From Mycobacterium sp. Marseille-P9652 (GTDB taxonomy: Bacteria > Actinomycetota > Actinomycetes > Mycobacteriales > Mycobacteriaceae), in the NCBI RefSeq assembly GCF_902652685.1, contig NZ_CACRUY010000009.1:62001-126000 (forward strand): DNA of 64,000 nt. Direction: 5' to 3'. A program made the position numbers and the translations under genes. The notes under the pieces are model-generated. The model was not told the DNA's origin. It made no database searches and was given only the letters and a program-made list of their open reading frames with translations. Below are positions 46,190-57,818 of this stretch, piece by piece (the stretch's first letter is position 1; the number at the start of each line of letters is the position of its first letter).

Positions 46190-47241
46190 GGTTCGGGCGG
46201 CGTTTCCCGCGGCACGCACGACTAGCCCTCGCGTGGCTGGTCGTGCCCGTCGGACTGATCGCCGCCCTCGCCCTGTCGCACTGGACACCACTCGGCCCCG
46301 TTCAGCTCGGCATGTGCATCAACATCGTCGACGGCGACGCCGCGACCATCAGCCGCGAATTCGACCTGCTGGCGGCGATGAAGGTCACGTGGGTCAGGGC
46401 GGATTTCGACTGGTCGGGGATCGAAGGTGAGCGCGGACGGTTCGACTGGGCCTACGCGGATCGCGTGGTACACGAGGCGTCGCTGCGACGGATGAACGTC
46501 GTCGCCATCCTCGACTACACACCCGACTGGGCACGCGCCCCGGGCACGACGAGTCACAGTCCGCCGCAACGTTTTTCCGACTACGCCGAGTTCGCGCATG
46601 CCGCGGCCACGCGTTATGCGTCCCTCGGCGTGCGTACCTGGGAGATCTGGAACGAGCCCAATTCCGGCGACTTCTGGCAGCCCCGGCCGGATCCGGATGC
46701 CTACGGAGAGTTGTTCCGGGCCGCGGCCGGCGCGGTTCGCGCCGCGGACCCGGGTGCCACCCTGCTGACGGGGGGGCTCACCCGGGGGACCGACGCAACC
46801 GACGGTGAAAGGCTCTCTCAGCGAACCTTTCTCGAGCGGCTCTACGCGAACGGTGCCGCGCGACTCGCCGACGCGGTCGCCATTCACCCCTACAGCTTCC
46901 CGTGGTTACCGATGGCGGAACCGCGCGGCTTCACGGGGGGATTCAACGATCTGCCGAAGCTGCGCGACCTCATGGTCCGGCATGGCGACTCCGGGAAGAA
47001 GATCTGGATCACCGAGTTCGGCGCGGCCACCGGTCGCGACTCCGCCGCGCTGTCTCCCGGGGAACAGGCCGAGAGCATCGTGGCGGCCCGCCGCCAGGTC
47101 CGGCAGTGGGACTGGGCGGGGCCGCTGATCTACTACGAGCTTCGCGACGAGGGCACCGACCCGCACGACATCGAGCAGAACTTCGGCGTGGTGCGAAACG
47201 ATTTTACTCCGAAACCGGCCGCGAAGGCGTTGATGGAATGA
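46186..47241 (+). CDS. Membrane-anchored glycoside hydrolase (PslG-like GH39/GH5 clan)
   Basis: A 351-residue secreted-side hydrolase. An N-terminal signal anchor (RLALAWLVVPVGLIAALALS) precedes a (beta/alpha)8 barrel. The acid/base is Glu157 in EIWNEPN and the nucleophile Glu277 in WITEFGAATG, which marks a retaining clan GH-A enzyme. PslG of the Pseudomonas Psl exopolysaccharide cluster is a similar enzyme in a similar setting. It may cut or trim the polymer made here. The TTG start overlaps the upstream stop, with GGAGGG nine bases before. Confidence 0.86.
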   Translation: MRFGRRFPRHARLALAWLVVPVGLIAALALSHWTPLGPVQLGMCINIVDGDAATISREFDLLAAMKVTWVRADFDWSGIEGERGRFDWAYADRVVHEASLRRMNVVAILDYTPDWARAPGTTSHSPPQRFSDYAEFAHAAATRYASLGVRTWEIWNEPNSGDFWQPRPDPDAYGELFRAAAGAVRAADPGATLLTGGLTRGTDATDGERLSQRTFLERLYANGAARLADAVAIHPYSFPWLPMAEPRGFTGGFNDLPKLRDLMVRHGDSGKKIWITEFGAATGRDSAALSPGEQAESIVAARRQVRQWDWAGPLIYYELRDEGTDPHDIEQNFGVVRNDFTPKPAAKALME

Positions 47242-48332
47242 CTCTGAAGAGTACCGGCGTGACACGGGACAAAGTCCCCGGGAGGGCAACCAAGCCGGAG
47301 CGGGACGCGAGCGTCGACGTCGCCCGTGGTATCGCCATCGTCTCGGTCGTCCTCGTGCACGTGCTGCGGGGACTCGACGCCGCACACCTGCTGGGCCGCG
47401 GCGACTGGTTCCCTGCAATGGACCGGGTGCTCAGTCTTTGGGGTCTCTCTGTATTCGCCTTTCTCGGAGGGGTTTTCGTGAGGGACGCGGTGGCCAAACG
47501 GTCCCTGCCGGCGTACCTGTACGAGCGGTCCTTTCGGTTGATATTCGTGTACGTGCTGTGGTCCCAGCTGCAAGGGGTCATCCAGATCTGGGCCGCGGGA
47601 ATCGTCAACCATCCGGGCTCCGTTGGCTTCCTGCTCGAGCTGTGGGCTCCGAAGGGCCAGTTGTGGTACTTGCCGTTCCTCGTGCTGGCCACGCTGGTTC
47701 TGGTGCCGATGCGGCCGTGGCGGTCCACACGGGGTCCCTGGATCCTGGCTGCGTCGGCGATCCTCAGCGTCGCCTTCTGGGGCCTCGACGACGGGGTGAT
47801 CGGCACCCAGGGACTCGGCCTGGTGGTGTTCTTCGTCGGCGGGATGGTGTGCGGTGTGCGTCGGCTCCGGTCGGCGTTGGCGTCGCTGCCCTCGCTGGCC
47901 GCCGGGTTGGCCGGCGGCGGCCTGTTTTCGGCCGGCGTGGCGGTGGCCGTGCACCTGCGGCCGACACCTCCGACGACATGTTGGTCCGAGCGCACGGTGT
48001 CGACCGTCGCGCTCGGCGTTGCTCTCTCGGTGCTGATGTCATTCGCCGTGCTGCTGTGTGCCCGGGGGGAATGGGCGTCATTGTTCCTGGGACTCTGCGG
48101 TCGCCGGTCCCTCGACATCTTCCTGATCCACATCGTGATGGCTTCGGGATCACGAATCGTTCTCGTCAAGCTCGGGGTTCAGTCGACGGCGACGCTCGTC
48201 GCGGTCGGACTCATCGCCGGGGTCGCCGGTTCGCTCCTCGCGGCAAGCGCGCTTCGGCGTGCCGGGCTCGGCTGGGTCTTCGACGGCCCGACGCCTCCGG
48301 CTTTCGGGCGCTCGCGGAGCCGCCGCCCGTAG
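47238..48332 (+). CDS. Acyltransferase-3 family membrane protein
   Basis: A 364-residue protein with about ten helices of the AT3 fold: DVARGIAIVSVVLVHVLRGLD at the start, with the catalytic His, then FLGGVFVRDAVAKRS, APKGQLWYLPFLV and LDIFLIHIVMA. No SGNH domain. Relatives add acetyl, succinyl or other acyl groups to sugars from a carrier across the membrane. As the last gene of the operon, it probably decorates the polysaccharide. ATGA overlap upstream. Confidence 0.87.
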   Translation: MTLKSTGVTRDKVPGRATKPERDASVDVARGIAIVSVVLVHVLRGLDAAHLLGRGDWFPAMDRVLSLWGLSVFAFLGGVFVRDAVAKRSLPAYLYERSFRLIFVYVLWSQLQGVIQIWAAGIVNHPGSVGFLLELWAPKGQLWYLPFLVLATLVLVPMRPWRSTRGPWILAASAILSVAFWGLDDGVIGTQGLGLVVFFVGGMVCGVRRLRSALASLPSLAAGLAGGGLFSAGVAVAVHLRPTPPTTCWSERTVSTVALGVALSVLMSFAVLLCARGEWASLFLGLCGRRSLDIFLIHIVMASGSRIVLVKLGVQSTATLVAVGLIAGVAGSLLAASALRRAGLGWVFDGPTPPAFGRSRSRRP

Positions 48333-48367
48333 CCGGAAGGGCGATGACGAGGGTTTCGACCGCCCAA

Positions 48368-49267
48368 TTAGTCGAGGTACGCCGTCAGGTAACCGAAGGC
48401 GTCGCCGAACGAGGCAAACTCGTCTTGCGGCACCCCGAAACCGTTGGCGGCGTAGGCCTGTTCGGTGGTCCGGATGTCCTGCCGCCAGCCGTGGGCCGCG
48501 AGGTAGTCCGCGGCGGTGTTGCGGTCGCCGGTGTAGAACAGCTCTGCCAGGTTGATGTTGGAGCCGATGCGCCGCGACCGCTCGGTGAGCCGCTCGGCCC
48601 AGTCCTCCGGGATGCGGCGCATGTCCATGTGCTCGGTGGCGATCCGGCTGCCCGGCGCCGACAGGCCCATGATGTTGTCGAACAGCCGGTCCTGCGCCTC
48701 GGGAGGCAGGTAGACCAGCAGGCCCTCGGCGCTCCAGGCGGTCGGCTCGGCGGCGTCGAATCCGGCGTCGGTGAGCGCCGCCGGCCAGTCGTCGCGCAGG
48801 TCGACGGCCACGGTGCGCCGCTCCGCAGCGGGTTCGGCCCCGAGACCGGCGAGGGTCCGCGTCTTGAACTCGATGACCTCCGGTTGATCGATCTCGTACA
48901 CCACGGTGCCGGCGGGCCACGGCAGCCGGTAGGCGCGGGTGTCCAGCCCGGAGGCCAGGATGACGGCCTGGCGGATGCCGGAAGCCGTTGCCCGCACGAA
49001 GAAGTCGTCGAAGAACCGGGTGCGCACCGTGATCTGCTCGTTCATCGCCCGGCGGCTCAGCAGGGGATCGTTGCCGGGGCCGAGTTCGCCGTCGATCAGC
49101 TTGACGAAGGTGTCGATGCCCACCGCGCGCACGAGCGGATCGGCCCACGGGTCGTTCAGCAACGGATCGGGCCCCTGGGACGCCATCGCCCGGGAAGCGG
49201 CGACGGCGGTTGCCGTCGCGCCGACGCTGGACGCCAGATCCCAGGTGTCGTTCTCGGTGCGGGCCAT
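48368..49267 (-). CDS. Putative SAM methyltransferase, TIGR00027/leucine carboxyl methyltransferase type
   Basis: A 299-residue member of the large mycobacterial family. Motifs are [14 protein letters not shown] for SAM binding, [24 protein letters not shown] and [19 protein letters not shown]. Substrates of most members are unknown. Convergent with the polysaccharide operon, separated by only 35 bases, and upstream of treZ on the same strand but with its own start. M. tuberculosis does not carry a copy at this position, as far as I recall. Confidence 0.93.
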   Translation of the reverse strand: MARTENDTWDLASSVGATATAVAASRAMASQGPDPLLNDPWADPLVRAVGIDTFVKLIDGELGPGNDPLLSRRAMNEQITVRTRFFDDFFVRATASGIRQAVILASGLDTRAYRLPWPAGTVVYEIDQPEVIEFKTRTLAGLGAEPAAERRTVAVDLRDDWPAALTDAGFDAAEPTAWSAEGLLVYLPPEAQDRLFDNIMGLSAPGSRIATEHMDMRRIPEDWAERLTERSRRIGSNINLAELFYTGDRNTAADYLAAHGWRQDIRTTEQAYAANGFGVPQDEFASFGDAFGYLTAYLD

Positions 49268-49351
49268 CGACGAACCCCTTCCCGCGCGGCCCCGCGTTAG
49301 TTAGCCCATTTAAGTGATGGCTCCACTGTACCCAAGCGGCGGCCGGCGCGC

Positions 49352-51070
49352 TCAGCGCAGGACCGCGACCGAATGGCCCTCCAGAACCGTGCTGTCGGCG
49401 TCGACGGCCGGCTCCCCCCACGCGAGCACCACGTCACCGCTCACCGGCACCTTCACCGGGTCCTCGCCCAGGTTGCACACGATGCGGACCGCGCCGCGGG
49501 ACACGACGATCCACCGCTCGTCTTCGTCGTAATCGACGGTCAGGTCGCCCAGCCACGGGTCGGCCATGTCGGGGTCGCTGCGCCGCAGGGCGATCAGGTC
49601 GCGGTAGAACTGGAGCAGGCGGGCGTGGTCACCGGTGCCGACCTCGTCCCACTTCAGCTTGGAGCGCTGGAAGGTCTCCGGGTCCTGCGGGTCCGGGATG
49701 TCGTCGGCGTCCCATCCGTGCTCGGCGAACTCGGCCTTGCGTCCCTCGGCGGTGGCCTTGGCCAGTTCGGGCTCGGGATGCGAGCTGAAGAACTGGAAGG
49801 GCGTCGACGCCGCGTACTCCTCACCCATGAACAGCATTGCGGTGAAGGGGGTTCCGAGCGCGAGCGCTGCCTTCACGGCGCACTGGCCGGCGGTCAGGTT
49901 CTGCGAGGGCCGGTCGCCGAGCGCGCGGTTGCCCACCTGGTCGTGCGTGCAGGTGTAGGCGACCAGCCTGGTGGCCGGGATGCTCGCGACGTCGAGCGGC
50001 CGCCCGTGGCGGCGGTGCCGGAACGACGAGTAGGTGCCGGCATGGAAATACCCGTGGCGCAGCGTCTGCGCCAGCGCCGCCAGGGAGCCGAAGTCGGCGT
50101 AGTAGCCCTGGCGCTCACCCGACACCGCGGTGTGAATCGCATGGTGGATGTCGTCGGCCCATTGCGCCGTCAGCCCGTAGCCGCCACGGTCCCGTCCGGT
50201 GATCAGTCGTGGGTCGTTGAGGTCGCTCTCGGCGACCAGCGACAGCGGGCGGCCCAGTTCTTCTGACAGCCAATCGGTTTCGGTGGCCAGCTCCTCCAGG
50301 ATGTGGATCGCCGTGGTGTCCACCAGCGCGTGCACGGCGTCGAGTCGCAGGCCGTCGGCGTGGAAGTCGCGCATCCAACGCAGCGCGCAGCCGATGATGT
50401 AGCGGCGCACCTCGTCGGAGTAGGCGTCGGCGATGTTGATGCCCTCGCCCCAGGGGTTGCTGCCGGAGGAGAGGTAGGGGCCGAACTTGGGTAGGTAATT
50501 GCCCGACGGCCCAAGGTGATTGAACACCGCGTCGATCAGCACGCCGAGCCCGCGGGCGTGGCAGGCGTCGACGAACCGGACCAGCCCGTCGGGACCGCCG
50601 TAGGGTTCGTGGACGCTATACCACAGCACGCCGTCGTATCCCCAGCCGTGGGTGCCCGCGAAGGAGTTCACCGGCATCAGCTCGACGAAGTCGACCCCGA
50701 GATCGACCAGATAGTCGAGCTTTTCGATGGCTGAGTCGAACGTGCCCTGCGGGGTGAAGGTGCCCAGGTGCAGTTCGTAGATCACCGCGCCGTCGACCGG
50801 GCGCCCGGCCCAGTCACCGTCGGTCCACGCCACCCGACCGGGGTCCCACAACTGGGAGCGCTCGTGCACTCCGTCGGGCTGGCGGGGCGACCGCGGGTCG
50901 GGCAGCACCGTCGGATCGTCGTCGAGCAGGTATCCGTAGCGCGCGTCCGGTGCGGTGTCCACGTCCGCATGCCACCAACCGTCATCCGACCGCGTCATCG
51001 GGTGCACCTGGCCGTCGACGTCGAGGCGCACGAGCTCGGGTTTGGGTGCCCAGACCCGGAATTCAGTCAT
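49352..51070 (-). CDS. treZ: Maltooligosyltrehalose trehalohydrolase
   Basis: Releases trehalose from maltooligosyltrehalose. An N-terminal beta-sandwich (residues 1-90) precedes the GH13 barrel. Catalytic segments are DAVFNHLGPSGNY, GLRLDAVHALVD (nucleophile Asp) and LVAESDLND (acid/base Glu). The length of 572 residues is normal. It is the last gene of treX-treY-treZ; its start overlaps the treY stop by 8 bases. Trehalose is needed for cell-wall glycolipids and stress tolerance. Confidence 0.96.
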   Translation of the reverse strand: MTEFRVWAPKPELVRLDVDGQVHPMTRSDDGWWHADVDTAPDARYGYLLDDDPTVLPDPRSPRQPDGVHERSQLWDPGRVAWTDGDWAGRPVDGAVIYELHLGTFTPQGTFDSAIEKLDYLVDLGVDFVELMPVNSFAGTHGWGYDGVLWYSVHEPYGGPDGLVRFVDACHARGLGVLIDAVFNHLGPSGNYLPKFGPYLSSGSNPWGEGINIADAYSDEVRRYIIGCALRWMRDFHADGLRLDAVHALVDTTAIHILEELATETDWLSEELGRPLSLVAESDLNDPRLITGRDRGGYGLTAQWADDIHHAIHTAVSGERQGYYADFGSLAALAQTLRHGYFHAGTYSSFRHRRHGRPLDVASIPATRLVAYTCTHDQVGNRALGDRPSQNLTAGQCAVKAALALGTPFTAMLFMGEEYAASTPFQFFSSHPEPELAKATAEGRKAEFAEHGWDADDIPDPQDPETFQRSKLKWDEVGTGDHARLLQFYRDLIALRRSDPDMADPWLGDLTVDYDEDERWIVVSRGAVRIVCNLGEDPVKVPVSGDVVLAWGEPAVDADSTVLEGHSVAVLR

Positions 51071-53363
51071 GGTGGCGCTCCAGTAGGACGACGGGAAGGT
51101 CGGCGAACAGTTGTGCGGCCGACGTCGGTCCGTCCGCGATGGCGCCGGTGAGCGCGTCCTTCCAGGTGCCGGGGGGTAGGGGGAGGACGGTGTTGCCCCA
51201 GCCCTTCTCCTTGAGGCGCACGGTCCAGCGCGTCACCGCGACGACGACGTCGTCACCGCGCCGGAAGGCGATGACATGCTCGCTGGCCTCGCCGTCGGCG
51301 AGCACCGGAAGGTAGCCGCCCTGCCTGAAGGTTTCTGGATGCGCGCGCCGCAGCCGCAGCGCCGTGGTGACCACCCGCATCTTGGGGTGTTCCAGGGTCG
51401 ACAGGGCCGCGCGCCGGGCGGCGTAGTCCACGGCCCGGCGGTTGTCCGGGTCCACCAGGCTGTCGTCCCACAGTTCGGTGCCCTGGTAGACGTCGGGAAC
51501 CCCGGGCACGGTGAGCGCGAGGAGCTTCTGGCCGAGCGCGTCGCTGGCCGCGTGCGGGTTGAGCTGCCCGACCAACTCGGTGAGCTGGCCGGCCACCGGG
51601 CCGTCGAGCACCGTGTCCAGCCACTTGTGCACCGCGTCCTCGAAGTCGGTGTCGGGATCGTTCCACGTTGTGTGCCAGGCTGCCTCCCGGATCGCCTTCT
51701 CGGCGTAAGCGTGCAGCCGGTCACGCAGTTCGTCGGTGACCTCTCCGCTGACGGGCCAGACGCCGAAGATGTTCTGCAGCAGGAACTGTGCGGTCGCCGG
51801 GTCCGGCGAGGGCGCGGCGATCTCCCAGCGTGCGACGAACTCGGTCCACAGCGAGGGCACCTGCGAGAGCACGCCGATCCGCGCCCGCACGTCCTCGCCG
51901 CGCTTGGTGTCGTGGGTGGTCAGTGTCGTCATCGTCTGCGGCCACATCCGGGCGCGGGTGGCCGCGCTCTGGTGGAATTCCGCCGCGCCGACGCCGAAGC
52001 GGTGCGGTTCGCCGCCGACCTCGTTCAGCGACACCAGGCGGGCGTCGCGGTAGAAGTAGCAGTCCTCGACCGACTTGGCAGTCACCGCGCCGCACAACTG
52101 CTGCAGGCGGGTCGCCGGCTCTCCACCGCGGGCGAGCGCCGCGGCGAGAACCTGCAGGGCGGACGCCAGTTCCGGTGAGGCCGCCTGTGTTTCGGCCATC
52201 GCGGCCGGCATGACGGCGGCCAGCCCCGGATAGTCGCTGCGGTAGACGTCGATGTGGGTGAGCAGCGCGGCCACCGCGTCGGGCAGCAGCGGGTCGTCGG
52301 CGCCGGCCGCCGCCACGACGGCGCGCCGCAGCCGGCGCAGCTCGCTGCCCAGCGTGTCGGTTGCCGAGCGAATCTTCAGCTCCGCCAGCATCTCTGGCGT
52401 CGCCTCGTAGTCCACACCCGCCGACTCGACCAGCGCCGTGAGCGCCGGCGCCCCCTGCGGGTCGACGAAGACGCCGCCCACTTCCCTCAACACGTCGTAG
52501 CCGGTGGTTCCGTCCACCGGCAGGGTGGGCTCCAGCGCCTCGTCGACGCCCAGGATCTTCTCGATGACGATCCAGGCGTCCGGCCCCACCAACCCGCGCA
52601 ACCACGCCAGATACCCGCAGGGATCGGACAATCCGTCGGGGTGGTCGATGCGGATCCCGTCGACGAGTCCCTCGGCGAACCATCGCGCCACCTCGGCGTG
52701 GGTGGCCTCGAAGACGGCACGGTCCTCCTGACGCAGACCGGCCAGCGAGGTGATCGAGAAGAAACGACGGTAACCGCAGACCCCGTTGCGCCAGCCCACC
52801 ATCCGGTAGTGCTGGCGGTCGTGCACCTCCGGGCCCGTGCCCTCGGACGTTCCGGGCGCGATCGGCAAGGCCAGATCGCCCAGTCGCAGGAGGTCCCCGT
52901 TTACCTTCAGGTCGGCGACATCCTCGTCCGAGCCGAGGATCGGCAGGATGATCCGGCCGTCGTCGTCGAGGTCCCAGTCGATGTCGAAGTAGGTGGCGTA
53001 TTCCGAGGAACGGCCGTGGCGCAACACATCCCACCACCACGCGTTCTGCTGTGGCTGGTCGACGCCCACGTGGTTGGGCACGATGTCGACGATCACCCCG
53101 AGGCCGCGCTCGCGCGCCGCCGCGGACAGCCGCTCCAGCCCCTCGCGGCCGCCCAGTTCGGGGGACACGGTGGTCGGGTCGGTGACGTCGTACCCGTGAT
53201 TCGAACCGGACGCCGCCGTCATGATCGGCGACAGGTACAGGTGCGACACTCCGAGGGTGCCGAGGTAGTCGAGCATTTTTTCGGCGTCAGCGAAGGTGAA
53301 CGCGAACCCGCTCGCCTCCCCGCGCAGCTGTAACCGGTAGGTGGAAAGTATCGGTAAGGCCAT
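51063..53363 (-). CDS. treY: Maltooligosyltrehalose synthase
   Basis: Rearranges the reducing-end bond of a maltooligosaccharide to a trehalose bond. This 766-residue GH13 enzyme begins STYRLQLRGEASGFAFTFADA, the family start, and carries VDIVPNHVGVDQPQQNAWWWDVL, GIRIDHPDGLSDP and IVIEKILGVDE. LTTHDTKRGEDVRARIGVL and PGVPDVYQGTEL follow. The treX stop is three bases upstream of the ATG, which supports one operon. Confidence 0.96.
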   Translation of the reverse strand: MALPILSTYRLQLRGEASGFAFTFADAEKMLDYLGTLGVSHLYLSPIMTAASGSNHGYDVTDPTTVSPELGGREGLERLSAAARERGLGVIVDIVPNHVGVDQPQQNAWWWDVLRHGRSSEYATYFDIDWDLDDDGRIILPILGSDEDVADLKVNGDLLRLGDLALPIAPGTSEGTGPEVHDRQHYRMVGWRNGVCGYRRFFSITSLAGLRQEDRAVFEATHAEVARWFAEGLVDGIRIDHPDGLSDPCGYLAWLRGLVGPDAWIVIEKILGVDEALEPTLPVDGTTGYDVLREVGGVFVDPQGAPALTALVESAGVDYEATPEMLAELKIRSATDTLGSELRRLRRAVVAAAGADDPLLPDAVAALLTHIDVYRSDYPGLAAVMPAAMAETQAASPELASALQVLAAALARGGEPATRLQQLCGAVTAKSVEDCYFYRDARLVSLNEVGGEPHRFGVGAAEFHQSAATRARMWPQTMTTLTTHDTKRGEDVRARIGVLSQVPSLWTEFVARWEIAAPSPDPATAQFLLQNIFGVWPVSGEVTDELRDRLHAYAEKAIREAAWHTTWNDPDTDFEDAVHKWLDTVLDGPVAGQLTELVGQLNPHAASDALGQKLLALTVPGVPDVYQGTELWDDSLVDPDNRRAVDYAARRAALSTLEHPKMRVVTTALRLRRAHPETFRQGGYLPVLADGEASEHVIAFRRGDDVVVAVTRWTVRLKEKGWGNTVLPLPPGTWKDALTGAIADGPTSAAQLFADLPVVLLERHHD

Positions 53364-53366
53364 GCG

Positions 53367-55559
<2,193 letters not shown>

Positions 55560-55598
55560 CACTTGACCTTATCCAGCGCGCGGAGCAGCCGACGCGGT

Positions 55599-57737
55599 TT
55601 ACCACCACGCCGTGGCGCCGCCGATCTGGCGGCCCAACTCGTCGGTCATGGTGCGCACGTAGGTGGGGGAGAGGTGGTGGGCGCCGTGGTAGATCAGGAC
55701 ATTTCCCTCCGCCGCGCGGCAGCTGTCCGGGCGGCAGATCGCGTCGGACATGTCAAGCGGCTTGAGTAAGGGGAACTGCGCGACGAAGTCGAGCGTCGGA
55801 TTGCGGTCGGCCAGCACCTCGGAGCGTTTGACGCCGCACGTCTGGGCGTTGCCGCCCTTGGCCAGGCAGTCCGCGGGGTCGAGCGGTTTGCCGTTCTTCA
55901 CCAGCCACGGGGTGTCGCGCATCGCAAGGATCGGGATGTTGTTGTCCGACAACGTCTGCCAGATGCCGATGTACGTGGCCGGCATCACGTCGCCGGGCCG
56001 GATGTTCCACGGCCGCGTCGAGGTGGTGAAGACGTAGTCGGGCCGGTCGACGACCAGCTTGGCCATCGTGCGTTGCACCCACTCGCGGCACTGCGGGTAG
56101 GGCGCGTTGTTGCCCATGATCAACGGGACCTCTTCGGTGGACAGCGGGCATCCCATCTTGAGGTAGGTGACGACCTTGAAATGGTGCGCGGTGCCGAGCA
56201 GATCCAGTGCGGGAAGCCAATGTTCGGCGTGCGACCCGCCGGCCAGGGCGATGGTGCGGGCGGCGGCCGGGTCTCCGTAGGTGCAGTTGACCACCGCCGG
56301 GTTGACGAAGTCGCTGATGCAGCCGTCGCGGGTGGAGCGCGGCAGGTCCTGCTTGACCTCGAGGACCGTGGGCCGCATCGGCAGCGCGGGTACCCGCGCG
56401 TGTTCGGTCAGTGCGCGCGCGCCCGGGTAGTCCTGCATGTTGAGCACGCTCAATTCCTTGCCGGCGGCCCGCAACACCGTGACGTGCTGGCGCCAGGTGA
56501 ACGAGGTGGCCGTCAGCGTGACACCGAGCAGCACCACGGCCGCCCCGAGCGCCATCGTGGGCCGCCGCAGCCGTTCGAGCCGGGGCGTCGCCGCGCCGGG
56601 GGCGGCGGCCCGAAGGCGCAGCGGGTCCTCGACGAGCCGGGTCGTCAGGTATGCCAGCACCCCGGACACCAGCAGCACGGCGGCGCCCTCGACGAAACCG
56701 GCGTGCCGGTGGCCGCTGTAGGAGAGCCAGAAGATCAGCAGCGGCCAGTGCCACAGGTAGAGCGAGTACGCCATCGCCCCCAGCGCCACCAACGGTCCGA
56801 GTGCCAGCAGCCGGTTGGGCAGCGGGAGCCGCTCACGGCCGCCGGGCAGGTTGGCGCCGGCGAGGATCATCAGCACCGTGGCGCCGACCGGCACCAGGGC
56901 CCAGGGTCCCGGGAACTCCTTCACGCCGTCGATCAGGGCGCCGCAGAACAGCACGGCCGCGAGCGCGACCGTCGCCGCCGCGGTCCGCAGCCACGTCGGC
57001 CAGCGCACGTAAGGCACCAGGGCGCCGACGAGCGCGCCGAGCAGCAACTCCCAGGCCCGGGCGAAGCTGTCGTAGTAAGCGGTCGTCTGATCGTTCTGGT
57101 GCGCGAAGATCGCGTACACGAACGACGCCAGCGTCAGGGCGCCCAGCAGCGCGACGAACAGCGTCCGCAACCGCGCCCCCGCGGGCCGCCGGAACAGGAT
57201 TGCGCACCCGGCGACCAGCAGCAGGAAGGCAACGTAGAACTGGCCCTGCACCGACATCGACCAGATGTGCTGCAGGGGGCTGACGGATTCACCGGCGCGA
57301 AGGTAGTCCGACGCCGTGTTGGCCAGCTCCCAGTTCTGGTAGTAACCGAGGCTGGCCAGGCTCTGGTCGGCGAAGGTCTCCCACCGGGTCTGCGGTTGCA
57401 CGAGGATCGTGAGCGCCGCACAGCCGGCCAGGACGACCACCAGCGCAGGAAGCAGCCGCCGGACCAGCCGGACCACCTCCGACGGCGGCGACAGCCGGAC
57501 GGCGGGATTCAGCGCGGCGCGGATGATCTTCCCGCCGAAGAAGAAGCCGGACAGCGCCAGGAACACGTCGACGCCGCCCGAGACGCGCCCGAACCAGACG
57601 TGGAAGACCGCGACCAGCGCGATGGCGACGCCGCGCAGACCGTCGAGGTCGTGGCGGTAGAACCCCGCCGAGCGCGTCCCCATACCGGCCGGATTCGCGG
57701 CCGGGGGCGGTGGCGGGGGCGGCGACAGGGTAAGCAT
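55599..57737 (-). CDS. OafA-like acyltransferase with SGNH domain (Rv1565c type)
   Basis: A 712-residue two-part protein. Residues 25-385 form the AT3 membrane domain (DLDGLRGVAIALVAVFHVWF, SGVD, SLYLWHWPLLIFW) and about 430-712 an extracytoplasmic SGNH-type esterase-like domain with IALAGGSHAEHWLP as block I and HLSPTYVR near the end. Such proteins acylate surface glycans. The N-terminus contains a PPPPPPP run. It lies upstream of treX on the same strand, as in M. tuberculosis. Confidence 0.92.
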   Translation of the reverse strand: MLTLSPPPPPPPAANPAGMGTRSAGFYRHDLDGLRGVAIALVAVFHVWFGRVSGGVDVFLALSGFFFGGKIIRAALNPAVRLSPPSEVVRLVRRLLPALVVVLAGCAALTILVQPQTRWETFADQSLASLGYYQNWELANTASDYLRAGESVSPLQHIWSMSVQGQFYVAFLLLVAGCAILFRRPAGARLRTLFVALLGALTLASFVYAIFAHQNDQTTAYYDSFARAWELLLGALVGALVPYVRWPTWLRTAAATVALAAVLFCGALIDGVKEFPGPWALVPVGATVLMILAGANLPGGRERLPLPNRLLALGPLVALGAMAYSLYLWHWPLLIFWLSYSGHRHAGFVEGAAVLLVSGVLAYLTTRLVEDPLRLRAAAPGAATPRLERLRRPTMALGAAVVLLGVTLTATSFTWRQHVTVLRAAGKELSVLNMQDYPGARALTEHARVPALPMRPTVLEVKQDLPRSTRDGCISDFVNPAVVNCTYGDPAAARTIALAGGSHAEHWLPALDLLGTAHHFKVVTYLKMGCPLSTEEVPLIMGNNAPYPQCREWVQRTMAKLVVDRPDYVFTTSTRPWNIRPGDVMPATYIGIWQTLSDNNIPILAMRDTPWLVKNGKPLDPADCLAKGGNAQTCGVKRSEVLADRNPTLDFVAQFPLLKPLDMSDAICRPDSCRAAEGNVLIYHGAHHLSPTYVRTMTDELGRQIGGATAWW

Positions 57738-57738
57738 G

Positions 57739-57751
57739 GTTGACCGTCAAC
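57739..57751. promoter_or_regulatory. Inverted repeat over the start of the AT3-SGNH gene
   Basis: GTTGAC-C-GTCAAC is a perfect inverted repeat one base upstream of the minus-strand ATG at 57737, where it would cover the ribosome binding region. It could be an operator or affect mRNA folding. Confidence 0.3.
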
Positions 57752-57818
57752 TTACCGAAAACCGCCACCCGCGCCCGTCTGAGCAGGAGCGAGTGGCGGT
57801 TTGTCGCGAGCGGTGGGG

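Noticed and set aside
48333-49351. Phage or transposon boundary at the right end of the polysaccharide operon
   Set aside because: No integrase, transposase, terminal inverted repeats or target duplication could be found on either side.
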